Notes under the pieces: model-generated
What the model was told of the DNA's origin: nothing
The model's input: only the letters and a program-made list of their open reading frames with translations
Database searches by the model: none
In this document: positions 16,244-24,100 of the stretch, one piece after another
Numbering within the stretch: the stretch's first letter is position 1
Layout: each line of letters begins with the position of its first letter
Made by a program: the position numbers and the translations under genes
Source: an uncultured Lachnospiraceae bacterium
GTDB lineage: Bacteria; Bacillota; Clostridia; Lachnospirales; Lachnospiraceae
NCBI GenBank assembly: GCA_910579495.1
Contig: CAJTVD010000004.1
Location: 52,463-102,217, forward strand
Length of the DNA: 49,755 nucleotides
Direction of reading: 5' to 3'

Positions 16244-16275
16244 TGTGCCCATGGGATATCGGAACCATGGGCACA
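16244..16275 (+). repeat. 11-bp inverted repeat before recombinase 2
   Basis: TGTGCCCATGG (16244-16254) and CCATGGGCACA (16265-16275), perfect, with a ten-base spacer, 22 bases before the recombinase ATG. No T run follows. It may be an operator or an mRNA hairpin limiting recombinase expression. Confidence 0.6.
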
Positions 16276-16296
16276 ATGTTTAAGGAAGGCAGGGGT

Positions 16297-17994
16297 ATGG
16301 GAGTTAAAAGAATAAGGACACTATTGAGGGTATCTTCAAAACAACAGCTGCATGAAGATGATATTCCGCTGCAAAGAGAGGAGACGAAAAATTATATAGC
16401 GAAACACCAGGACTGGGTATTTGATAAAGAGTATCTTGAGAAAGCTGTATCAGCATATAAGAACGGAGTTGAGGACAGGGAGATCCTTATGCAGATCAAG
16501 GAGGATGCCGAAAATAAAGAATTTGATATCCTCCTTACCTATATGACCGACAGGATAGGCCGAAGGGAGGAATACATATTTTACATCAACGCATTATATG
16601 AAGCCGGAATAGAGGTCTGGACTGTTAAGGATGGTAAAATAAAAAATGATGAGCATACAGATAGCCTGATTACATTTATCCGGTTCTGGCAAAATGAAGA
16701 AGAAAGCCGGAAGTTAGGCAAAAGGGTAAAAGATGCCTTGATTGGACAGGTGGAAAAAGGGAATTTTGTAGGAGGAAGGGCTCCCTACGGATACCGGCTT
16801 GTGGAGATATCTGAAAAAGATTCACACAAACGGAACCGGCACAAAATGGAGATCATAGAGCACCAGGCAGAAGTTGTACGGAAAATATATGGCCTGTACA
16901 TACATCAGGGATATGGATATGAGAAGATAGCAAAAGAGTTGGACAAAGCAGGAATACAGGCTATTTCAACGGGCAAATGGAAAAAAGGTACCATATGCAG
17001 CATATTAAAAAATCCTATTTACATGGGATATTATTCCATACACCGCAGAGAGAGGGGGAAAAACTTTAAAAGGCTGGACCGTAAAGAGTGGATATTGTCA
17101 AAAGAACAGGTCAGGGACATTGTGATTGTTTCACAAGCTGACTGGGAGAAAGCACAGGAAATAAGGGAATCAAGGAAGTCACATTTAGAAGAAAGGAAGA
17201 ACCATTCGCTTGCTTTATACGGACAACAATATTCTGCGTCTTTCAATCCAAGAGGCAGACTTTCATTGCTGGGAATAGCATATTGCGGCTATTGCGGGAA
17301 GCGGCTAAAAAGTGCCGGATATAACAATCATTGGATTACAAAGGACGGAACAGAAAAAGTTTCATGCATAGGCAGATACGGCTGCCAGGAAAAATGCGCG
17401 GAAAGAAGTTATTATTCACAGGATTTTTTAGAGAGTGCCGTGTTTGGGGTGGTTGAGGGCTATTTGGAAAACCTAAAAGAAGTAGACATAGCCAAAGAAC
17501 TGGACGAAATGAAAAGGCAGAAGATGTTGGGCGTTGATAAGGAGCAAAAGAGAATATCTAAAAAAATAGATAAAGCAGTAAAGGATATTAAGACGTTAGA
17601 GGATACTTTGCCGGAGGCGCTTAGAGGGGAAAGCAGTATCCCTATAGAAAGGCTGACACGGCTGATAGACGAAAAAGAAAAAGAATTGACACAGTTAAGG
17701 CAAGACAGGGTAAGCTTGCAAAAGCAGATAGGGCAGGCTAATACCTATGACGGATTTTCAAAATTTATTGATATTGCGCCTAACTGGAGACAGGTATTTA
17801 AAGAGTCAGACATACCCACAAAAAGAATGTTACTGGCTTCACTGATAGAAAGGATTGACGTAAAGGACGGGGATATCAGCATCAAATTCAGGATTAGGGC
17901 CGAGGATTTTTTGAAGGATTCCAATATTGGAAAAATACTTGATACTATTGGCCCTGATACCATTCTGTATACACCCGGTTCAGTGCAAAAGTGA
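16297..17994 (+). CDS. Large serine recombinase 2
   Basis: Site-specific recombinase, 565 aa. Catalytic serine in LLRVSSKQQL, DRIGR arginines, Recombinase domain with GGRAPYGYRL and ICSILKNPIYMGYYSIHRRER, zinc ribbon CGYCGKRL, coiled coil at about 400-490, and a conserved ending region IERIDVKDGDISIKFRI. The ATG at 16297 has AAGGAAGG seven bases upstream and aligns with recombinase 1; the longer upstream frame to 16234 is not needed. The last codons after the att core (LYTPGSVQK) are host DNA read antisense, so the tail depends on integration. It is divergent from recombinase 1 and markedly more AT-rich. Role: integration/excision of element 2, perhaps of the whole tandem. Confidence 0.92.
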   Translation: MGVKRIRTLLRVSSKQQLHEDDIPLQREETKNYIAKHQDWVFDKEYLEKAVSAYKNGVEDREILMQIKEDAENKEFDILLTYMTDRIGRREEYIFYINALYEAGIEVWTVKDGKIKNDEHTDSLITFIRFWQNEEESRKLGKRVKDALIGQVEKGNFVGGRAPYGYRLVEISEKDSHKRNRHKMEIIEHQAEVVRKIYGLYIHQGYGYEKIAKELDKAGIQAISTGKWKKGTICSILKNPIYMGYYSIHRRERGKNFKRLDRKEWILSKEQVRDIVIVSQADWEKAQEIRESRKSHLEERKNHSLALYGQQYSASFNPRGRLSLLGIAYCGYCGKRLKSAGYNNHWITKDGTEKVSCIGRYGCQEKCAERSYYSQDFLESAVFGVVEGYLENLKEVDIAKELDEMKRQKMLGVDKEQKRISKKIDKAVKDIKTLEDTLPEALRGESSIPIERLTRLIDEKEKELTQLRQDRVSLQKQIGQANTYDGFSKFIDIAPNWRQVFKESDIPTKRMLLASLIERIDVKDGDISIKFRIRAEDFLKDSNIGKILDTIGPDTILYTPGSVQK

Positions 17995-18586
17995 TGATAG
18001 CGTAAATGTTGGCTCTCAGGGATGCCTCCGGCCAGGTAGCATATATTTCACTGCTGGCTACATTTTTCACATAATCAGGGAACGCTACCTGTACATTGGA
18101 AGCGGCGGCGTCCGGCATGCCAAGGTGTACTGTGATTGGGTTTGGGATCACCACCTGGCGCAAAACATATGGTTCAGCAACAGTCCCGTCCTGGCTGCGC
18201 CCTCCTGCCATGGCGACCGCAGGCTTGCCTATATGGATTTCAGTCTGGACGGGGCTTCTTTGCTTATCCTGCATGGGGACAAGGGCAAGGGGGAGAAGGG
18301 CAGTTTCCCCATCCAGGATGGGAATGTCTGTGACGTAGAGGGTGTTAAAACCGGACATTTGTGCCAGCACATTGTAGCTTATATAGGGAATCCCGGTAAA
18401 ATACTGATTCTGGGAGAAGCTTCTCTCCAATGTCTCCAAAGGAAGCTTTTGGGTTTCGCCATTATCGTCTGTTTTCAGTTCATAGATCATGTTTTCGCGG
18501 TTATCCAGTATTTTAATAGTAACGTCCTTTAGGGGGACGGCTTCATGGGCGGTACGCGCCTGTATGGTAATATAACCAATTGCCAT
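17945..18586 (-). CDS. SpoIID-like peptidoglycan-binding protein, 5' segment of split gene
   Basis: N-terminal 210 host codons plus three element codons (QGQ) before a stop. It starts MAIGYITIQARTAHEA, with AAGGAGA eleven bases upstream. A beta-rich domain (about 1-95) is followed by a linker and the start of the SpoIID-type domain (FPDYVKNVASSEIYATWPEA and NIYAIITFALNRVYTEWY). The reading frame breaks exactly at the att core, and its continuation is at 13547 and below. As it stands the product lacks most of the SpoIID domain and all cell-wall-binding domains, so it should be inactive unless the elements leave. I see no convincing sporulation promoter in the 165 bases upstream. Confidence 0.85.
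   Translation of the reverse strand: MAIGYITIQARTAHEAVPLKDVTIKILDNRENMIYELKTDDNGETQKLPLETLERSFSQNQYFTGIPYISYNVLAQMSGFNTLYVTDIPILDGETALLPLALVPMQDKQRSPVQTEIHIGKPAVAMAGGRSQDGTVAEPYVLRQVVIPNPITVHLGMPDAAASNVQVAFPDYVKNVASSEIYATWPEASLRANIYAIITFALNRVYTEWYQGQ
17958..17965. other. attR of element 2
   Basis: TACCATTC shared with the middle site (15544-15551). The right flank TGTATACA is host gene; the left flank (CCCTGA) is element 2. Confidence 0.6.
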
Positions 18587-18751
18587 AAGTTTTCAGTTCT
18601 CCTTTTTCCTATATCACTAAAATATGAAGAAATGGAAGAACAGTTACCGGCTGTGGCTGAAACAAATGCCGGTTGCCATTGCCTGATGTTTTATGGTATA
18701 TTTTCTTTAATGACAGCCACGGCGGATAACTGTGGGATAAAGGCGGGGGAA

Positions 18752-20365
18752 ATGAAAGGGGAAGAAGAGGCGGTGATAGAAAAGGTTTTCAATGTCAGCG
18801 GCAGCTGTATGCCGGAGAGACATTACATGGTGGATATAGAAGAACGGCTGAAACATATAAAGAGGATGGTGGAAAAGGGGGATTATTTTACAATAAACCG
18901 CGCGCGCCAATATGGGAAGACAACAATCCTGAAAGCCCTGGGACGTTATCTGAAGGATGAGTATACAGTGATCAGCCTGGATTTCCAGAAACTGAGCCGA
19001 AGAGACTTTGAAACGGAAGAATCCTTTGTACAGGCAGTGGCAAGGGAAATCCTGAAAAAAACTGCCCTGAAAAAAGAGATGCCTGACAAGATCCGGGAGG
19101 GGCTTTGTGGCCTCCTTGGCAGGAAGGACAGCAGTATTGGGCTTGCAGAATTGTTTGGCTGTTTTGGGAGCTGGTGCAAGGAGGCGGAAAAACCGGTGGT
19201 TCTGGCCATTGACGAAATTGACAATGCGGCCAACAACCAGGTTTTCCTGGATTTTTTATCCCAACTTAGAAGCGGCTATATTGACAGGGACGAAGAGGCG
19301 GCTTTTTGGTCTGTGATCCTGGCAGGGGTATACGATATTAAAAATTTAAAGAGAAAGTTTGTTGGGGAACAGGAGCACAAAATGAACAGCCCCTGGAATA
19401 TTGCGGCGGATTTTCTGGTGGATATGAGTTTTTCAGAAGAAGATATTGCAGGGATGCTCCGCTGCTATGAAGAGGACCGCAAAACTGGAATGGATATAAT
19501 GGCCATGTCAAAGCTGATTTTTAGCTATACCTCCGGCTATCCCTTCTTAGTGTCCCGTATCTGCAAGACGGTTGACGAGAGGATTGCGGGCAGCGGAGAA
19601 TATACAGGCAGGGGGCAGGCATGGACAAAAGCGGGTATTTTGGAAGCGGTGAAGCTTCTGCTTACAGAGAAGAATACGTTGTTTGAATCATTGTCAGGCA
19701 AATTACTGGAGTACCCGGAGCTGAAGGCTTCTATTTATTCCCTGCTGTTTAACGGGAACGTAATTCCATATAATCCCCTGAGTGAATCCATTGATATGGC
19801 GGAAATGTTTGGGCTTATTAAAAAATACCAAGGGAATGCGGTGGTTTCCAACCGGATTTTTGAAACCCTTTTGTATAATTATTTCCTTGGGGAGGAGATA
19901 ATGGGCAGCGGCATATATAAAGCAGCCTTATGGGATAAAAACCAGTATATTCAAAATGGGCATTTAAATATGGAACTGATATTAAGGAAATTTGTGCAGC
20001 ATTTTGAAGAGCTGTATGGCGGATTAGAAGAAGGGTTTTTGGAGGAGGCTGGCTGGAGGTATTTCTTGCTTTATCTAAAGCCGATTATCAACGGCGTGGG
20101 GAATTATTATATTGAGGCCCGGACACGCAATATGGAGCGTACAGATGTCATTGTAGATTACCGCGGGGAACAGTTTGTGGTAGAATTAAAAATATGGAGG
20201 GGAAATGCCTATAAGGAGCGGGGAGAAAGGCAGTTGTCTGATTACCTGGATTATTATCATTTGCGGAAAGGATATATGCTCAGCTTCAACTTTAACAAAA
20301 ACAAGCTGCCAGGCGTAAAAGAAATCAGGTTGGGGGATAAAGTTTTAGTTGAAGCTGTTGTCTGA
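18752..20365 (+). CDS. AAA-like ATPase with PD-(D/E)XK nuclease domain
   Basis: 537-aa protein of the AAA-ATPase-like/DUF1703-related group. The N-terminus VFNVSGSCMPERHYMVDI precedes an ATPase domain. Its P-loop is atypical: RARQYGKTT, with G55-K56-T57 but no leading GxxxxG glycine. Walker B is VVLAIDEID at about 145-153. A C-terminal nuclease-like domain shows D465 and E478-x-K480 (VVELKIW). The ATG at 18752 has AAAGG upstream; the frame is open to 18545 but overlaps the divergent gene's control region. A GTG at 18773 is an alternative. Cellular role is not established for this family; defence or mobile functions have been suggested for some relatives. Confidence 0.8.
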   Translation: MKGEEEAVIEKVFNVSGSCMPERHYMVDIEERLKHIKRMVEKGDYFTINRARQYGKTTILKALGRYLKDEYTVISLDFQKLSRRDFETEESFVQAVAREILKKTALKKEMPDKIREGLCGLLGRKDSSIGLAELFGCFGSWCKEAEKPVVLAIDEIDNAANNQVFLDFLSQLRSGYIDRDEEAAFWSVILAGVYDIKNLKRKFVGEQEHKMNSPWNIAADFLVDMSFSEEDIAGMLRCYEEDRKTGMDIMAMSKLIFSYTSGYPFLVSRICKTVDERIAGSGEYTGRGQAWTKAGILEAVKLLLTEKNTLFESLSGKLLEYPELKASIYSLLFNGNVIPYNPLSESIDMAEMFGLIKKYQGNAVVSNRIFETLLYNYFLGEEIMGSGIYKAALWDKNQYIQNGHLNMELILRKFVQHFEELYGGLEEGFLEEAGWRYFLLYLKPIINGVGNYYIEARTRNMERTDVIVDYRGEQFVVELKIWRGNAYKERGERQLSDYLDYYHLRKGYMLSFNFNKNKLPGVKEIRLGDKVLVEAVV

Positions 20366-20404
20366 AGTGGCGGCAGGCATATAGTGGATGGAGGAGAGTA
20401 TCAT

Positions 20405-21199
20405 ATGAAGCGATATATATTAGAATGCTGCGTTGACAGCACAGAATCAGCCATTGCAGCGGCGGAGGGCGGGGCCGACCGCCTGGAGCTGTGCGCCTCT
20501 TTGGTGATCGGCGGGACATCGCCGGGGCTTGCTTTATTTGAGCAGGTGAGAAAGCACAGCAATATTCCGGTCCGGGTGCTGCTGCGCCCACGGTTTGGGG
20601 ATTTTCTTTACTCAGGCCATGAATTTGAAATTATCAAAAGGGAAGTGGCGCTGTTTAAAGAAGCAGGCGCTGAGGGGGTCGTGATTGGGTGCCTTAGGGA
20701 GGATGGCCGCCTGCACATGGAACAGATGAGGGAGCTGGTAAAGGCAGCGGGAAGCATGAAGGTGACCCTCCACCGTGCCTTTGACGTGTGCGCAGACCCC
20801 ATAGAGGCGTACCGCCAGGCGGGGGAGCTTGGCGTGGATACGGTCCTTACTTCGGGGCAGGAGGAAAACTGCCTGGAAGGGATGCCTTTGATCAGCCGCC
20901 TGTGCCGCCTGCAAAAGGAGATACAGGGGCCGGAGATTATGGCAGGGGCGGGAGTGTGCCCAGGTGCCATCAGGCGGTTCCTGGAAGATACGGAGGTTAC
21001 CTGCTACCATTTATCCGCAAAAAAAATACTGGAAAGCGGCATGAAGTACCGTAAAGAAGGGGTGCCGATGGGATTGCCGGTGATGAGCGAGTTCAGCGTT
21101 TACAGGACGGACCAGGAAGTGGTGGCGGAGGCGAAAGCGCTGCTGCAACAATGGGAAAGCAGCCAGGCAGGCAGGAAGCTGCACCCGGAGGAGGGGTAA
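20405..21199 (+). CDS. cutC: CutC family protein
   Basis: TIM-barrel CutC family protein, 264 aa, historically linked to copper homeostasis; the biochemical activity is still unsettled. The start is MKRYILECCVDSTESAI, with family motifs GGADRLELCASL, GGTSPGL, RVLLRPRFGDFLYS, VTLHRAFDV and VLTSGQE. The ATG at 20405 follows GGAGGAGA. Its stop overlaps the next gene's start (TAATG), so it is coupled with the TetR regulator. Confidence 0.9.
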   Translation: MKRYILECCVDSTESAIAAAEGGADRLELCASLVIGGTSPGLALFEQVRKHSNIPVRVLLRPRFGDFLYSGHEFEIIKREVALFKEAGAEGVVIGCLREDGRLHMEQMRELVKAAGSMKVTLHRAFDVCADPIEAYRQAGELGVDTVLTSGQEENCLEGMPLISRLCRLQKEIQGPEIMAGAGVCPGAIRRFLEDTEVTCYHLSAKKILESGMKYRKEGVPMGLPVMSEFSVYRTDQEVVAEAKALLQQWESSQAGRKLHPEEG

Positions 21200-21777
21200 T
21201 GCCGAACACAACCAAACTGGCGCTGGAAGCGTCCCTGAAAAAGCTCCTGCTGCAAAAGCCCCTGGATAAGATAACCATAAACGATTTGGCCATGGACTGC
21301 GGCATCAGCCGGATGGCCTTTTACTATCACTTCAAAGATATTTACGATCTGGCGGAGTGGGTGTGCGTGGAAGATGGTACCCGGGCCCTTGCGGGCAAAA
21401 AAACTTATGATACCTGGCAGGAAGGGATGGGGCAGGTATTTGAGGCGGTTTTGGAGAATAAACCCTTTATCCTGAATATTTACCGTTGTGTCAGCAGGGA
21501 AAAGATTGAAAATTACTTATATAAGCTTACCTTTGGGCTGGTTGCCCAGGTAGTGGAAGAAAAGTGCCTGGAAAGCGGCCTTGCCAAAGAGGACAAGGCT
21601 TTTATTGCAGAATTTTATAAATACGCTTTTGTGGGCATTATGCTGGACTGGATTGGCGGCGGCATGAAGGAGGATTACAGGGAGATTGTAAGGAAGATGG
21701 GCGTTACCCTTTATGGGAATATTGCCAATTCCATCCATAATTTTGAGCAGGCAAAGGGCTGCAAGCCTGTTTCTTAA
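21199..21777 (+). CDS. TetR-family regulator (DhaS-like)
   Basis: 192-aa TetR/AcrR regulator. N-terminal HTH (residues 1-50) with ITINDLAMDCGISRMAFYYHFKD and a C-terminal helical ligand domain of the TetR_C_8/DhaS type. It starts at the TAATG overlap with cutC. A strong terminator follows, then the oleate hydratase gene, which is a plausible target; the ligand could be a fatty acid. The DhaS resemblance alone would suggest dihydroxyacetone kinase control, but no dha genes are nearby. Confidence 0.88.
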   Translation: MPNTTKLALEASLKKLLLQKPLDKITINDLAMDCGISRMAFYYHFKDIYDLAEWVCVEDGTRALAGKKTYDTWQEGMGQVFEAVLENKPFILNIYRCVSREKIENYLYKLTFGLVAQVVEEKCLESGLAKEDKAFIAEFYKYAFVGIMLDWIGGGMKEDYREIVRKMGVTLYGNIANSIHNFEQAKGCKPVS

Positions 21778-21792
21778 CATAGGATTTTTATC

Positions 21793-21835
21793 AAAACAGG
21801 CGGAATGATTAAAAATTGATCATTCCGCCTGTTTT
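21793..21835. terminator. Strong bidirectional terminator
   Basis: A 17-bp perfect stem (21793-21809 with 21819-21835) of the form AAAACAGGCGG...CCGCCTGTTTT with a nine-base loop, between the TetR and oleate hydratase genes. A small GCGG-TGA-CCGC dyad at about 21893-21905 may be an operator for the next gene. Confidence 0.88.
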
Positions 21836-21932
21836 GTAAATAGAATTCTGGGGGTTTTTGGAATAATATAAAGGCATCAAAACAAAAACAAAGCGGTGAG
21901 CCGCAGGAATAAAAGAAAGGTGGTAATTTAAA

Positions 21933-23921
21933 ATGGCAGGAAAAAAGAATATTGGAATTGGTGTTGCAGCCCTGGCGGCAGGTGCGGGCGCAGTAGCGGT
22001 AGCGGCAAAGAAGCACAAAAACGGGGGAAGGGTGGCATCCAAAAAATCAGCGCCCGCACCCGGGGGGCAGCAGGAATACCGTAATACGGAAAGAGGGAAA
22101 AACCAGAAAAACAGCAAGGGGATTTATTATTCCAACGGCAATTATGAGGCTTTTGCAAGGCCCAAAAAGCCGGAGGGTGTGGACGGGAAAAACGCCTATC
22201 TGGTAGGCAGCGGGCTGGCCTCCCTGGCGGCAGCGTGTTTCCTGGTCCGCGACGGGCAGATGCCTGGTTCCCACATTCATATTCTTGAGGCTATGGATGT
22301 GGCTGGGGGCGCCTGTGATGGCATCAACGACCCTGTGAGGGGGTATGTGATGAGAGGCGGGCGGGAAATGGAAGACCATTTTGAATGCCTGTGGGACCTG
22401 TTCCGCAGTATCCCATCCCTGGAAACGCCGGGCGTATCGGTCCTGGATGAGTTTTACTGGCTGAACAAGGAAGACCCTAACTATTCCCTGTGCCGTGCTA
22501 CGGTCAAACGGGGAGCGGACGCCCACACAGACGGCAAGTTCCATCTGAGCCAGAAGGGCTGTATGGAAATTATGAAGCTGTTCATGACTAAGGATGAGGA
22601 TTTGTATGACAAAACCATAGAGGACGTATTTGACGAAGAGGTATTTGGCTCTACCTTCTGGCTGTACTGGAGGACGATGTTTGCCTTTGAGAACTGGCAC
22701 AGCGCCCTGGAGATGAAGCTTTACTTCCAGCGTTTTATCCATCATATTGCCGGGCTCCCGGATTTCAGCGCACTGAAATTTACTAAGTACAACCAGTATG
22801 AGTCATTGATCCTCCCTATGCAGAAGTATTTGGAGGCAGCAGGGGTTGACTTCCAGTACCAAACGGAAGTGACCAATGTGATTTTTGACATCAAAGACGG
22901 CAAAAAGACGGCCACAGCCATTGAATGCAAGGTAAAGGGCGTGGAAAAAGGAATCGTGCTCACGGAAAATGACCTTGTGTTTGTGACCAACGGAAGCTGT
23001 ACGGAAGGCACCATCTATGGGGACCAGGACCATGCGCCTAACGGCGATGCAGAGGTAAGGACCAGCGGCTGCTGGAGCCTGTGGAAAAATATTGCAAAGC
23101 AGGACCCGTCCTTCGGGCATCCGGAAAAGTTCTGCTCTGATGTGGCGAAGACCAACTGGGAGTCCGCAACGGTCACCACTTTGGATGACAAGATCCTTCC
23201 TTATATTACCAATATCTGTAAACGGGATCCCTTAAGCGGAAAGGTGGTTACAGGGGGGATTGTAAGCTGCAAGGATTCCAAGTGGCTGATGAGCTGGACG
23301 ATTAACAGGCAGGGTCAGTTCAGGGAACAGGATAAGGATAAAGTGTGTGTATGGGTATATGGGCTGTTTACGGATGTACCGGGAGATTTTGTGAAAAAGC
23401 CCATGAAGGAATGCACCGGAAAGGAAATCACACAGGAATGGCTCTACCATCTGGGCGTGCCGGAGGAGGAGATTTTGGGCCTGGCGGAAAACAGCGCGGT
23501 ATGTGTCCCCACTATGATGCCTTATATTACTGCTTTCTTCATGCCCAGGGCAAAGGGGGACCGCCCGGATGTGATTCCTGATGGCAGTGTAAATTTTGCT
23601 TTCCTGGGACAATTTGCGGAAACCCCCAGAGATACGGTGTTTACCACGGAGTATTCGGTAAGGACTGCGATGGAAGCAGTGTACGGCCTGCTTGGGGTAG
23701 ACCGGGGAGTGCCGGAGGTCTGGGGCAGCGTTTACGATATCCGGGATCTGTTAGAAAGCAGCGTGAAGCTGATGGACGGCAAATCCCCTCTGGAAATCCA
23801 ACTGCCAGGGCCGCTGAACGTTTTGAAAAAGCCTGTGCTCCGGGTGGTGAAGGGGACGGTGGTTGAAAAGCTGCTGCTGGACCACGGAATATTAAAGGAA
23901 GGCATGAGGCAGGAAAGATAA
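21933..23921 (+). CDS. ohyA: Oleate hydratase (MCRA family)
   Basis: FAD-dependent fatty acid double-bond hydratase, 662 aa, turning oleate and similar host or dietary unsaturated fatty acids into 10-hydroxy acids, a detoxification step in gut bacteria. The dinucleotide motif is AYLVGSGLASLAAACFLVRDG near residue 88; MRGGREMEDHFECLWDLF and the C-terminal GQFAETPRDTVFTTEYSVR are family signatures. The N-terminus carries about 60 extra residues, including an Ala/Gly/Val-rich hydrophobic stretch (residues 6-25) followed by basic residues, which suggests membrane association. AAAGGTGG precedes the ATG. Confidence 0.93.
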   Translation: MAGKKNIGIGVAALAAGAGAVAVAAKKHKNGGRVASKKSAPAPGGQQEYRNTERGKNQKNSKGIYYSNGNYEAFARPKKPEGVDGKNAYLVGSGLASLAAACFLVRDGQMPGSHIHILEAMDVAGGACDGINDPVRGYVMRGGREMEDHFECLWDLFRSIPSLETPGVSVLDEFYWLNKEDPNYSLCRATVKRGADAHTDGKFHLSQKGCMEIMKLFMTKDEDLYDKTIEDVFDEEVFGSTFWLYWRTMFAFENWHSALEMKLYFQRFIHHIAGLPDFSALKFTKYNQYESLILPMQKYLEAAGVDFQYQTEVTNVIFDIKDGKKTATAIECKVKGVEKGIVLTENDLVFVTNGSCTEGTIYGDQDHAPNGDAEVRTSGCWSLWKNIAKQDPSFGHPEKFCSDVAKTNWESATVTTLDDKILPYITNICKRDPLSGKVVTGGIVSCKDSKWLMSWTINRQGQFREQDKDKVCVWVYGLFTDVPGDFVKKPMKECTGKEITQEWLYHLGVPEEEILGLAENSAVCVPTMMPYITAFFMPRAKGDRPDVIPDGSVNFAFLGQFAETPRDTVFTTEYSVRTAMEAVYGLLGVDRGVPEVWGSVYDIRDLLESSVKLMDGKSPLEIQLPGPLNVLKKPVLRVVKGTVVEKLLLDHGILKEGMRQER

Positions 23922-23950
23922 ATTGCCATATTATTTTTGGCATGTACAGA

Positions 23951-23988
23951 GAAAAAGGCTTCGGGAATAACACCTTGAAGCCTTTTAC
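23951..23988 (+). terminator. Terminator after oleate hydratase
   Basis: AAAAGGCTTC (23953-23962) pairs with GAAGCCTTTT (23977-23986); the second arm ends in the T run. Confidence 0.75.
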
Positions 23989-24030
23989 CGTTTGAAAATA
24001 AATCTTATAACGGGAAAAACAGAAAACCTA

Positions 24031-24070
24031 TTGACGCGGCATATAAAAGGTGATAATAATTATCATTATG
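24031..24070 (+). promoter_or_regulatory. Promoter with Fur-box-like operator
   Basis: -35 TTGACG (24031-24036), 17-base spacer, -10 TAATAA (24054-24059). Covering the -10 and start region is GATAATAATTATCATTATG (24052-24070), which matches 16 of 19 positions of the classical Fur box and contains the palindrome TGATAATAATTATCA. Iron (or other metal) control of the chemoreceptor gene is inferred. Confidence 0.6.
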
Positions 24071-24100
24071 TATAAAAATAATACGGAGAGGGATGTCGTT

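Larger units (their letters stand above)
15544..17957. mobile_element. Element 2: recombinase plus toxin-antitoxin element (about 2.4 kb)
   Basis: 2,414 bp between the middle and right TACC cores. It holds an antisense RNA and toxin pair, a small ORF and recombinase 2. Codon use is AT-rich (many AAA and ATA codons), unlike element 1 and the host genes, so it has a different recent origin. Joining its ends gives CTGATACC-ATTC-GGTATACAG, an imperfect dyad. Confidence 0.6.
13542..17965. mobile_element. Tandem serine-recombinase elements splitting the SpoIID-like gene
   Basis: About 4.41 kb of inserted DNA between the two halves of one gene. Left, middle and right att-like sites share TACC (13546-13549, 15544-15547, 17958-17961). 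The two related large serine recombinases sit at the outer ends and read outward. Removal of the whole segment joins codons ...GAA TGG TA and C CGG AGC... in frame (E-W-Y-R-S). Like B. subtilis skin (sigK) and SPbeta (spsM), the insertion is in a sporulation-type gene, with serine recombinases and a type I toxin aboard. Excision during sporulation is inferred. Confidence 0.8.

Noticed and set aside
18545..18751. N-terminal extension of the AAA/nuclease gene
   Set aside because: It overlaps the divergent gene's leader, and its residues do not resemble the family N-terminus, which starts near VFNVSGSC.
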